NCBI GenBank assembly: GCA_023145185.1
Contig: JAGLEG010000166.1
Location: 1 to 8,961, forward strand
Reading direction: 5' to 3'
Source of the DNA: Thermoplasmata archaeon
GTDB lineage: Archaea; Thermoplasmatota; Penumbrarchaeia; Penumbrarchaeales; Penumbrarchaeaceae
DNA: 8,961 nt
Position numbers and translations under genes: made by a program. Positions 1 to 5,934 of this stretch are shown one piece after another (position 1 is the first letter of the stretch; every line of letters starts with the position of its first letter). The notes beneath the pieces were generated by a model. It made no database searches. It had not been told where the DNA came from and worked only from the letters and a program-made list of their open reading frames with translations.

Positions 1-52
1 CGTTCTTATCTTCGTCCTGATATCCCGGAGGAAGAGGGCAAATAAGCTGGAC
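1..52 (+). repeat. Direct repeat, copy 1 (paralogue 3' ends)
   Basis: Bases 1-52 match 4141-4192 with two mismatches (positions 26 and 45). The repeat may continue left of the window. It covers the membrane helix end and basic tail of two tandem paralogues. After it the two genes diverge within the last five codons and share no clear 3' flank. Confidence 0.9.
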
Positions 53-67
53 TATGAAGAAGAGTAG
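2..67 (+). CDS. C-terminal end of a tandem surface-protein paralogue (5' end outside window)
   Basis: Only the last 21 codons and the TAG are visible, reading VLIFVLISRRKRANKLDYEEE. This is the end of a membrane helix, a basic stop-transfer cluster (RRKR) and a short acidic cytoplasmic tail. It matches the end of the complete protein at 194-4210 almost residue for residue (VLIFVLISRRKRANRLD), and 50 of the first 52 bases are identical to 4141-4192. The fragment is therefore the end of a paralogue in the same orientation, presumably also a large single-pass surface protein with its bulk outside the cell. Frame and homology to the neighbour are seen directly. The size and ectodomain of the upstream gene cannot be judged from here. 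Confidence 0.85.
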   Translation, partial: VLIFVLISRRKRANKLDYEEE

Positions 68-88
68 GCCGAAAGGATCTTTGGACCA

Positions 89-108
89 GGGAGGAGGCAT
101 CTCCTCCC
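89..108 (+). terminator. Perfect 8-bp hairpin after the upstream paralogue
   Basis: GGGAGGAG (89-96) and CTCCTCCC (101-108) form a perfect stem around a GCAT loop, 22 bases after the upstream stop codon. No T-run follows, so it is not a classical intrinsic terminator. It may act in 3'-end formation or transcript stability. The dyad is seen directly; the role is inferred. Confidence 0.5.
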
Positions 109-141
109 CGGCCTTCCCGTGGAAGCCACTGTTACCATCCT

Positions 142-152
142 ATTAATATAAG
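142..152 (+). promoter_or_regulatory. Probable TATA box for the surface-protein gene
   Basis: The AT-rich stretch ATTAATATAAG lies in an otherwise GC-rich gap. Placing transcription start about 25 bases downstream gives roughly 170-176 and a leader of about 20 bases that includes the ribosome binding site at 181-188. The motif is seen; the start point is inferred from archaeal promoter geometry. Confidence 0.55.
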
Positions 153-180
153 ATAAAACGATGTTATCGTGTATTATCAG

Positions 181-188
181 GGAAGGTG
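181..188 (+). promoter_or_regulatory. Ribosome binding site fixing the start at 194
   Basis: GGAAGGTG is a good match to the archaeal Shine-Dalgarno GGAGGTG and sits 5 bases before the ATG at 194. This favours that start over the in-frame ATG at 161, which would add 11 residues ahead of the signal peptide and has no such site. Confidence 0.7.
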
Positions 189-193
189 TCGTT

Positions 194-3100
194 ATGAACA
201 GATCGATCTGGAATATGACAATTATAAGCATTCTATGTATGGCCCTTTTGACCACGACCGTGCCCGTTCTGGGATCGGATGACGTGAGCACGGGTTCCAG
301 GTTCTCCCCCCCGGAGTTCCATACCTCCAATATCCTTGTGAACCTCACTTACGAGAACGGAACGCCGGCCGAGGGGGTAATGGTGGTTTACAAGAACATG
401 AACAGCCATCAAATTATCGTCAAAAATTCCAATGCCTCCGGGCAGGCGGAATTCGCCCTCTACGGAACGTATTGGGGCATCGGGTCCATCAAGTTCAAGG
501 AAGGTTCCCTGTACCAGGGATATGTCGAGTTCTTCGTCGAACCGGACCAGCAAGTGTATCTTGACATGGTGGTGAAAGAGGTTCCGGCGCATGTGAACAC
601 CATAACAGGTACCGTCAGGAACAAGACATCCGGTGCAGTGGTTCCAGGTGTTACGGTAAGGGTGAGGGGGTCCGATGTGAACACGAACCACGTCATCATC
701 TCGAACGTATCCGATGAAAATGGCGTATACGAGGTCGATTTCCCCAATTCAACAAAGCCCGTCAAGGTAGAGATCAACTTCGCCTCAAACGCGGAGTTCT
801 TCTCCCATCGTGGAGAGTTCTTTCTCCTGGACCCTCCAGAGACGAAACAGGTGGATATCGACCTGCTTCCCACCCATTTTACGGGCCCTCTCTTCAGGGC
901 GAAGTTCTTCAACTCCACCACGGATGAGATTATGGAGACCGATTATGTGAATATTCGTGGGGTCTCATCGACCTACGATCTAGATTCGAGGTACATGACC
1001 CGGCTGGACAGTGTAGGCGAGTGGTATCAACATGGACTGCCCACAGGGGAGTACGAATATGAGTGGTACGGCATGAAGGACTTGGCATGGAACGTAACGT
1101 TCAATTCCGAAGGATACTTCATGATAAACGATACGGCCCTGGACATGGAGCTGGGCATCCCCGTGCCGGAATATGCCCACCTGTACGTGGATATCTGGAA
1201 TTCAACTGATCCGCTCAGCTCCACGTCTGTCAAGTACTTTAATTACTTCACGGACAAGGAGGGAGATATTAAGTTTTATGCTCAATCCTATACCGGTTTG
1301 TCCGGAAAAGCGCACATTGGAGTGCCGGTAGGTATGAAGACGGAGGTGGCCATGTACAAGCCAGGCTATGTTTCTCAAATTTTTACCCTGGAACCAACCG
1401 GGGGGGAGACCTTCGAGAGAAATATTACCCTCGTGAAAGAGGAGCAGGTGGAGAGGCCCATGGGCGATGTGACCATCGTGGTCAAGGACAGGACCACGGG
1501 GATACCACTGCCTGGAGCCAAGGTGGACGGCTGGGGATACAACAATGATGATTATATTTACATTGGACATGGCAAGAACACCAACGAGACAGGAGTGTTC
1601 ACGGGTCAGATAATGCAGGGTGATTACGACTACCTGACCGCGTCCCACAATATCGGAAGAGGCGAGACCGGTGGCACCTCCATTGGCTCGACCAATCCGG
1701 AGATCACCATCTACGTTGACAGGTACAGCTTCTACGGGGACCTGGTCGAGAGCTGGTTCACGCTAGTAGACAGCTCGGGCACACCCGTATCCGGAGTTGA
1801 GGTCCGCGTGAGCCCACAGGGTCGAAACCCTGGATTTGGCTCAACGGAGATTGTTTCTGATAGTTCCGGTGAGGTGAGGTTCCTGGCATATCCTGGAGCG
1901 ACCTATTCGCTCCATGTGGATGAGGACGCACCATACGAATACCGGCCCCAATGGGCGTCAGTTTACACGCTGGTCATTATTCCACCCTCGGGCGGTGAAC
2001 TGGAGGACCTCCTGGTCTTCCCAACCTCTCCACTGAGCTCCTTTCACGGCTTCGTGAGGGACAGCGAGACCATGGAGGTGATGCCCCAGGTCGAGGTTGA
2101 TGCGATGTCGTTCCACATGGGAGATGACCCGAACTTCAATCCGTTCATCTCAGAATTTTGGACGGATGCAGTGTACCTCTATGAGCACAATAATGGGGGT
2201 ACGAACAGTAACGGATACTACAGGACGTGGGGTCTGGAACAGGTGCTCATCTGGGTGGAGGCGGACGGCTATCTGCCGTTGATCAACAGGCAGAACATGG
2301 ACACACGGTCCGATCGCCAGGTGGACATACTGATGGATCCGATACCGGATGAGGGTTTCTGGGTGAACGGGTCCGTCGTGGACCAGAATGGGGAGCCAGT
2401 TGATACGGGCTGGGTCACCGCGACCGATGAGGACAGGGGTGGGGCGATGATACCCTTCTATCAGGACCTGCAGGAGGGCAACCAGTTCTCATTCTACCTG
2501 TGGGAGGGAAATTTCTCACTCTTTATGGAGAACCTCACCATCCGTGAGTATATGCCCTTCTACCTGACCTCGGATATGGATAATGTACTGTTCCAGATCA
2601 TGCCTGAGTTCGAACTGGATGGAACGGTGACGGACTGGGAGGGGACGCCTGTAGAGGGTTTGAACGTCTCTTTGATACTTCACGATGAGGTGGAGGCGGA
2701 GATGGCCTGGACCCTTACAGATGCTGAGGGGTACTACGTTTTCGAGGGGATCAACATGGGGGATTACACGGTACGAACGGAATTGGCCGAGCTGTACGAT
2801 CCCTACGAGTCGGAGACTATCGCTGCCAGCGGTTGGCTGGATATCAACGTCCCGATCTCCCTGGAGAACAGGTCTGTTGCGGATGTCATTGGCAAGGTCA
2901 TGGGTGAGGGAGGCCCCTTCGTGGGGGGTATCCCGCAGTGTATTGTAGACCTCTATCAGTATGGGGTCCTGTCGGATACAACGACCTCGGATGAGAACGG
3001 GAGCTACGTATTCCTGAACGTGCCCTACGGGGACAACTACTCCGTCAAGGGGTCCGCTCCGGCAGAGCTTCAGCCCGTGGAGAACGTGAGGTCCGGGTAC

Positions 3101-4210
3101 ATTGAGAACTCCACGATCGGTATCACGGTTGCGGGATATGAGGTGGTTGCGGACGTATCTCTTCCTTACAAGGTCGAGACGCCGCTGGGATACCTGAACA
3201 TCACATCCATCCATCCTGAGGGAGATGATGTCCCGCTGGACGAGCTGATCGTGATACAGTTCTCCATGGCGGTGGATAATTCAACAATAGACCAGCTCAT
3301 AGGGATCACCCCTGCTCTTTTGAACCTGACATACAGCTGGTCCGACGATATGAGGAACCTAACGCTGGAACATGACGATATGCAGCCCAACACGACCTAC
3401 GAGATAGTGTTCCCGTCAACAGCATTGTCGATAGATGGCTATCCGCTTCACCAGGACAACGAACAGGAATGGAATTTCACCACCGGAAGCTCGGTTGCGC
3501 TCTGGAGGATCACGGAATCCATCGTGGACTTCTATCAGGGGGATCTATACCTTACCGTGGCCCTTCAGGGGAATGATGGGATGACGGTCTATTTGGTGGT
3601 GGATGGAGTTGGGTCCTTCCCGATCCCTGCCGAGCTGGGCTCATATCTTTCCATGGTACCCATCTCCGAATTCGACTGGAATACAACATACAGCTACCAT
3701 TTCTCCTCTACCGATGGAGGCCCAGACGAGGCACCCGCGTTCTCGGGTACGTTCACGACCCCTGTGAACCCGGCGATACCGCCTGGTTGGGATATCACCG
3801 AGGCTGTCGTCACTGTTGATGATGATGGAGATTGGACCGTTGAGGTGACGGGCGAGGCCGGGATGGACGTTTATATCGTCGTAGACGGCGTGGGCTCCTT
3901 CCAACTGGAGGAGACCGAGGACGGCGTGTACGAGCTCACCATCTCCGGTGATGAGTTCGACTGGGAGGAGGATTACTCCTACCACTTCTCCGACAGCTCA
4001 GGAGGCGATGACCTGGTCCCCTCGGCCGGCGGAACCAAAACGACACCAACCGAGCCTGAGGGGTCGGATGATGACGACGATAACCTGACCCAGATAGCTG
4101 GTATATGCTGCCTCTCCATGGTAATTGTCCTCCTTCTGTTCGTTCTTATCTTCGTCCTGATATCCAGGAGGAAGAGGGCAAATAGGCTGGACACCGAATA
4201 TGAGGAGTAG
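194..4210 (+). CDS. Giant membrane-anchored surface protein with many Ig-like domains
   Basis: 1338 aa, probably exported and anchored by its C-terminus; a structural, adhesive or cell-envelope role is inferred, and no catalytic motif is seen. Residues 1-28 form a signal peptide (hydrophobic core IISILCMALLTTTVPVLG). About residues 43-1000 are a string of roughly ten beta-rich segments with the carboxypeptidase-regulatory-like pattern: G-x-V..G.P..G..V, then a D..G.Y/F turn, as in TGTVRNKTSG, VNGSVVDQNGEPV and LDGTVTDWEGTPV. Residues about 1002-1098 resemble an SbsA Ig-like (Big_5) domain (VPLDELIVIQFSMAVD and NTTYEIVFPSTAL to WNFTTG). Two tandem repeats follow at 1104-1190 and 1199-1285. Then come an acidic linker (EGSDDDDDN), a membrane helix (about 1301-1323) and the RRKR tail. 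More than 25 N-x-S/T sequons suggest heavy glycosylation. The start was chosen for its ribosome site and signal peptide. A paralogue ends just upstream. No PGF-type sorting motif is seen. Confidence 0.9.
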   Translation: MNRSIWNMTIISILCMALLTTTVPVLGSDDVSTGSRFSPPEFHTSNILVNLTYENGTPAEGVMVVYKNMNSHQIIVKNSNASGQAEFALYGTYWGIGSIKFKEGSLYQGYVEFFVEPDQQVYLDMVVKEVPAHVNTITGTVRNKTSGAVVPGVTVRVRGSDVNTNHVIISNVSDENGVYEVDFPNSTKPVKVEINFASNAEFFSHRGEFFLLDPPETKQVDIDLLPTHFTGPLFRAKFFNSTTDEIMETDYVNIRGVSSTYDLDSRYMTRLDSVGEWYQHGLPTGEYEYEWYGMKDLAWNVTFNSEGYFMINDTALDMELGIPVPEYAHLYVDIWNSTDPLSSTSVKYFNYFTDKEGDIKFYAQSYTGLSGKAHIGVPVGMKTEVAMYKPGYVSQIFTLEPTGGETFERNITLVKEEQVERPMGDVTIVVKDRTTGIPLPGAKVDGWGYNNDDYIYIGHGKNTNETGVFTGQIMQGDYDYLTASHNIGRGETGGTSIGSTNPEITIYVDRYSFYGDLVESWFTLVDSSGTPVSGVEVRVSPQGRNPGFGSTEIVSDSSGEVRFLAYPGATYSLHVDEDAPYEYRPQWASVYTLVIIPPSGGELEDLLVFPTSPLSSFHGFVRDSETMEVMPQVEVDAMSFHMGDDPNFNPFISEFWTDAVYLYEHNNGGTNSNGYYRTWGLEQVLIWVEADGYLPLINRQNMDTRSDRQVDILMDPIPDEGFWVNGSVVDQNGEPVDTGWVTATDEDRGGAMIPFYQDLQEGNQFSFYLWEGNFSLFMENLTIREYMPFYLTSDMDNVLFQIMPEFELDGTVTDWEGTPVEGLNVSLILHDEVEAEMAWTLTDAEGYYVFEGINMGDYTVRTELAELYDPYESETIAASGWLDINVPISLENRSVADVIGKVMGEGGPFVGGIPQCIVDLYQYGVLSDTTTSDENGSYVFLNVPYGDNYSVKGSAPAELQPVENVRSGYIENSTIGITVAGYEVVADVSLPYKVETPLGYLNITSIHPEGDDVPLDELIVIQFSMAVDNSTIDQLIGITPALLNLTYSWSDDMRNLTLEHDDMQPNTTYEIVFPSTALSIDGYPLHQDNEQEWNFTTGSSVALWRITESIVDFYQGDLYLTVALQGNDGMTVYLVVDGVGSFPIPAELGSYLSMVPISEFDWNTTYSYHFSSTDGGPDEAPAFSGTFTTPVNPAIPPGWDITEAVVTVDDDGDWTVEVTGEAGMDVYIVVDGVGSFQLEETEDGVYELTISGDEFDWEEDYSYHFSDSSGGDDLVPSAGGTKTTPTEPEGSDDDDDNLTQIAGICCLSMVIVLLLFVLIFVLISRRKRANRLDTEYEE
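3503..4048 (+). repeat. Two tandem 87-residue protein repeats in the surface protein
   Basis: Unit 1 covers residues 1104-1190 (3503-3763) and unit 2 residues 1199-1285 (3788-4048), joined by an 8-residue linker. Shared blocks in order are W-x-I-T-E, VY-x-VVDGVGSF, EFDW, YSYHFS, a GG turn and TTP at the end. The DNA has diverged more than the protein, so the duplication is old and selection keeps the motif. I do not recognise the unit as a named family. It sits between the Big_5-like domain and the membrane anchor and may be a stalk or an Ig-like fold. Confidence 0.8.
4141..4192 (+). repeat. Direct repeat, copy 2 (paralogue 3' ends)
   Basis: Second copy of the repeat at 1-52, 4140 bases downstream and inside the 3' end of the complete surface-protein gene. 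The near identity at nucleotide level, including synonymous positions, points to recent duplication or gene conversion rather than protein-level selection alone. Confidence 0.9.
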
Positions 4211-4240
4211 ATCGAAGGGGTCCAGAAAGGATAGGTCCCG

Positions 4241-4267
4241 GGGCGGGGAGAGCTCATCTCGACGCCC
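4241..4267. terminator. Dyad between convergent genes
   Basis: GGGCG (4241-4245) pairs with CGCCC (4263-4267). After a 2x2 mismatch, GAGA (4248-4251) pairs with TCTC (4257-4260) around GCTCA. It lies in the short gap after the surface-protein stop and covers the stop codon of the minus-strand hydrolase, so it could mark the 3' end of both transcripts. No T-run is present on either side; the terminator role is inferred. Confidence 0.45.
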
Positions 4268-4874
4268 TGAGGTGCTCTTTCAGGTCGTCCCATGAAATGG
4301 TGTTCGCCCAGAACAGCAGTGGGGGCTTTGAGAGGAGATACGCCTTCTCATCCGGGTCCCCCGACCTGGTATCGGTCCCCTCTACCAGTACATGCACGTC
4401 GTACCCCCTGAACGACAGCTCCTGTGCGGTGCACAGGACGCAGCAGTCCAGGGTGAGGCCGAAAAGTATTATGGTCACACCCTCGGGCTCACCTGCGTTC
4501 CTTTTCAGCCACGCCTTGAATGCGGAGGGGTCCGGGTAGGGCTCTCCAGGGGGAAGGTCAGGATCTCCGATGTTCTCCCTGGTCCAGATTGGGGAGTTCA
4601 TCGATTTTATCCAGATATCATCCACCTTGATATCTTCCGGGATATCACTTTCATAGCCGATCTCGCCGGGCCTGCAGATGTCCCTGTCGTCTCCCTTTCT
4701 GGGGCCTCTGTAGTCGGAGACGATCTCCAGGGTCTTTATGGAGTTCTCCCTCAGAAAGGGGATCAGGGTACGGTGTGCGAAGTCCACGGATGGTCTATCG
4801 GCGTGGAAAGCCCCTCCGGGCCTTGTGAAGTCCCCCTGCAGGTCGACCGCAAGAAGGTGGATGTTATCTTTCAG
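4254..4874 (-). CDS. Isochorismatase-like cysteine hydrolase, probable CTG start
   Basis: 206 aa if started at the CTG at 4874. The isochorismatase-like fold hydrolyses amides or similar bonds (nicotinamidase, carbamoylsarcosine amidase and others) through an Asp-Lys-Cys triad. All three are visible: Asp11 in LLAVDLQGDF, Lys90 in IWIKSMNSP, and Cys145 in GLTLDCCVLCTA, the family's G-x-x-x-D-x-C-V-x-x-T-A signature. The His residues that bind metal in nicotinamidases are not apparent; that stretch reads SDYRGPRKGDDRDICRPG, so the substrate is unknown. A start at GTG 4787 would remove Asp11 and strand 1 of the fold. Between the upstream in-frame TAA and Asp11 there is no ATG, GTG or TTG. CTG preceded by GGTGAT is the best candidate; ATA (an in-frame codon further up) or a sequence error are alternatives. 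It follows mntP by 34 bases, so the two probably form an operon. Confidence 0.85.
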   Translation of the reverse strand: MKDNIHLLAVDLQGDFTRPGGAFHADRPSVDFAHRTLIPFLRENSIKTLEIVSDYRGPRKGDDRDICRPGEIGYESDIPEDIKVDDIWIKSMNSPIWTRENIGDPDLPPGEPYPDPSAFKAWLKRNAGEPEGVTIILFGLTLDCCVLCTAQELSFRGYDVHVLVEGTDTRSGDPDEKAYLLSKPPLLFWANTISWDDLKEHLRASR

Positions 4875-4877
4875 CGT

Positions 4878-4883
4878 ATCACC
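4878..4883 (-). promoter_or_regulatory. Ribosome binding site before the CTG start
   Basis: On the minus strand GGTGAT, a fragment of the archaeal GGAGGTGATC site, precedes the CTG at 4874 by three bases (five from the GGTG core). It is the only good site near the 5' end of the hydrolase, in the gap after the mntP stop. Confidence 0.45.
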
Positions 4884-4908
4884 GGATGCAAATGGTATTT
4901 TGACGATA

Positions 4909-5469
4909 TCAAATTATGCCAAGGTGGGATATCAGTATTCCGAATCCGATGGCTATGAGGGCAGATCCTCCCACCAGCTCCATTCTTCTCTCAAAGAAAT
5001 GTCCTATCCTGTTCCCGATGACCACGCCGATGAAGGAGAGGACGAATGTGATGATGCCTATGAAGATGATGGGTACAAGAATATCCTCACCCAGAACGGA
5101 GAAGGTGACGCCGACGGCGAAAGCGTCGATCGACGTTGCCACTGCAAGAAGTAGAAGAGGTTTCGTCTCTGTGCACGTCAGGTCCTTTTCTTCTCCTCTT
5201 TTCGTACCCTCATGCACCATCTTGAGGCCTATGCCCACAAGGAGTACGAAGGCTATCCAGTGGTCCACGCTGGAGATCAGATCGGAAAGGCCGAGCCCCA
5301 GAAGGTACCCGAGCATGGGCATGGCCGCCTGGAATATCCCGAAGAAGAGGGCGATCCTGAACCCGTGGTAGTAACATCTCTCCCGGAGCGTGATCCCGGA
5401 GGCTATGGAGACCGCAAAGGCGTCCATCGCCAGGGCGATCGCGATCAGCAGGATAGTGATGAGCTCCAT
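4909..5469 (-). CDS. mntP: Manganese efflux pump MntP
   Basis: 186 aa, the usual length of the MntP/YebN (DUF204) family of inner-membrane Mn2+ exporters. The protein is two homologous three-helix halves. Each carries the family motif with the conserved Asp in a helix: Asp16 in AMDAFAVS and Asp115 in SIDAFAVGV. Six membrane segments can be drawn, at about 4-24, 38-61, 70-86, 104-125, 129-151 and 165-183. The start at ATG 5469 gives the canonical MELITILLIAIALAMDAF; the longer TTG-started frame from 5538 adds 23 residues foreign to the family and runs through the leader hairpins. No strong ribosome site precedes the ATG. The gene heads an operon with the cysteine hydrolase, whose link to manganese is unknown. 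Control may act through the leader at 5505-5546. Confidence 0.93.
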   Translation of the reverse strand: MELITILLIAIALAMDAFAVSIASGITLRERCYYHGFRIALFFGIFQAAMPMLGYLLGLGLSDLISSVDHWIAFVLLVGIGLKMVHEGTKRGEEKDLTCTETKPLLLLAVATSIDAFAVGVTFSVLGEDILVPIIFIGIITFVLSFIGVVIGNRIGHFFERRMELVGGSALIAIGFGILISHLGII

Positions 5470-5504
5470 CTGGAGGGTCGATAGAGAGAACAGATAGATA
5501 TCAT

Positions 5505-5546
5505 TTGACCTGCAGGGGTGGATATCTACAGGTATCAAGAGGTCAA
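5505..5546 (-). promoter_or_regulatory. mntP leader with two competing hairpins
   Basis: On the minus strand TTGACCT (5546-5540) is complementary to AGGTCAA (5511-5505). ACCTGTAG (5533-5526) pairs with CTGCAGGT (5515-5508), 8 bp with one U-G pair and a 10-base loop containing CCACCC. Both helices need the same AGGT at 5511-5508, so they exclude each other. The element ends 36 bases before the mntP start. It could be an RNA switch or a DNA operator; it lacks the recognisable core of the bacterial yybP-ykoY manganese riboswitch. Confidence 0.4.
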
Positions 5547-5610
5547 CAGGCTATTTCAACATTGTAATTCAGGTCGGATGTTCCAACGGTTATTACTGCA
5601 ATCACAAAGG

Positions 5611-5618
5611 ATTTATAC
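5611..5618 (-). promoter_or_regulatory. Possible TATA box for mntP (readable on both strands)
   Basis: On the minus strand the sequence reads GTATAAAT. A start about 25 bases on would be near 5588, giving an mntP leader of roughly 115 bases that includes the competing hairpins. On the plus strand the same bases read ATTTATAC and could serve the small gene at 5743. A weaker AT-rich stretch at 5494-5504 might instead drive a nearly leaderless mntP transcript. Confidence 0.45.
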
Positions 5619-5742
5619 CCTGAGATAGATGTTTATTTGGAGTAATCGAGGGAGATGTACTGCCGGACATTTTGTTAATAGTTCATGCATATGCTAGCAG
5701 GGCGTCTCCCGCACGATCCCGGACGAAAAGGTGGTATGGAAG

Positions 5743-5868
5743 ATGGAGCAGGACCATATACGGAAGAAGAAGGAGAGCTGGGAGTACGAGGATGCGATCG
5801 TGGGGAAGGATCTGGACATCATGGAGATCAAGAGGGTGGAACCAGAGGAGAATAAAGGGAAAGAGTGA
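5743..5868 (+). CDS. Small charged protein or gene remnant, 41 aa
   Basis: From ATG 5743 the frame gives 41 residues, beginning MEQDHIRKKKESWEYEDAIV and ending EPEENKGKE, very rich in Lys and Glu with no membrane segment. Function is not recognised. Codon choice (AAG, GAG, ATC, AGG, GTG) matches the neighbouring genes. The site AAGGTGGT at 5728-5735 lies 7 bases ahead of the ATG, and a strong hairpin starts five bases after the TGA. The frame is open from a TAG at 5695, and the codons between (reading IPDEKVVWKM just before and into the ATG) also look coding, without a better start than GTG 5731. It could therefore be the 3' remnant of a longer gene. Other frames across the interval have poorer codon use. 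Confidence 0.5.
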   Translation: MEQDHIRKKKESWEYEDAIVGKDLDIMEIKRVEPEENKGKE

Positions 5869-5872
5869 TCTG

Positions 5873-5894
5873 CCGAGGTGCGTCTGCACCTCGG
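5873..5894 (+). terminator. Perfect 9-bp hairpin after the small gene
   Basis: CCGAGGTGC (5873-5881) pairs perfectly with GCACCTCGG (5886-5894) around GTCT. It begins five bases after the TGA of the 41-aa frame and lies before the convergent ATPase gene end. It is GC-rich without a following T-run. Such a dyad right after the stop supports a real plus-strand transcript; it could also cap the ATPase transcript. Confidence 0.55.
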
Positions 5895-5920
5895 GTGTAG
5901 GAGTTGATGAATACATGGGT

Positions 5921-5934
5921 TAGCGGGAGCGCTA
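5921..5934 (-). terminator. Small hairpin over the ATPase stop codon
   Basis: TAGCG (5921-5925) and CGCTA (5930-5934) pair around GGAG. The outer arm includes the ATPase stop codon (TAG on the minus strand, 5934-5932). The stem is short, so the terminator call is weak. Confidence 0.25.

Noticed and set aside
2516..3214. Long minus-strand open frame (232 codons) opposite the surface-protein gene
   Set aside because: It is a shadow: composition is Arg/His/Val-rich with no recognisable domain, and the plus-strand frame has clear Ig-like repeats, codon bias and a signal peptide.
4084..4210. PGF-CTERM/archaeosortase sorting signal at the surface protein's C-terminus
   Set aside because: The helix is followed by RRKR as expected, but no PGF-like tripeptide precedes it and the tail continues for 14 residues. 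A plain single-pass anchor fits better.
4392..4958. Plus-strand open frame of 188 codons over the hydrolase
   Set aside because: The minus-strand frame carries the full isochorismatase triad. The plus-strand translation has no motif and crosses the boundary into mntP.
5470..5600. yybP-ykoY manganese riboswitch upstream of mntP
   Set aside because: I could not find the conserved internal-loop core of that class. Only simple competing stems are visible, so I reported a generic leader element instead.
5655..5678. Seven-codon open frame (MYCRTFC) as a possible leader peptide
   Set aside because: It is too short to support. The purine stretch before it is too close to the ATG and nothing nearby suggests attenuation.
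5691..5855. Alternative 54-aa plus-strand frame starting MLAGRLPHD
   Set aside because: Its Gly/Arg-rich product and codon use are typical of an off-frame reading of the charged 41-aa frame; it has no ribosome site.
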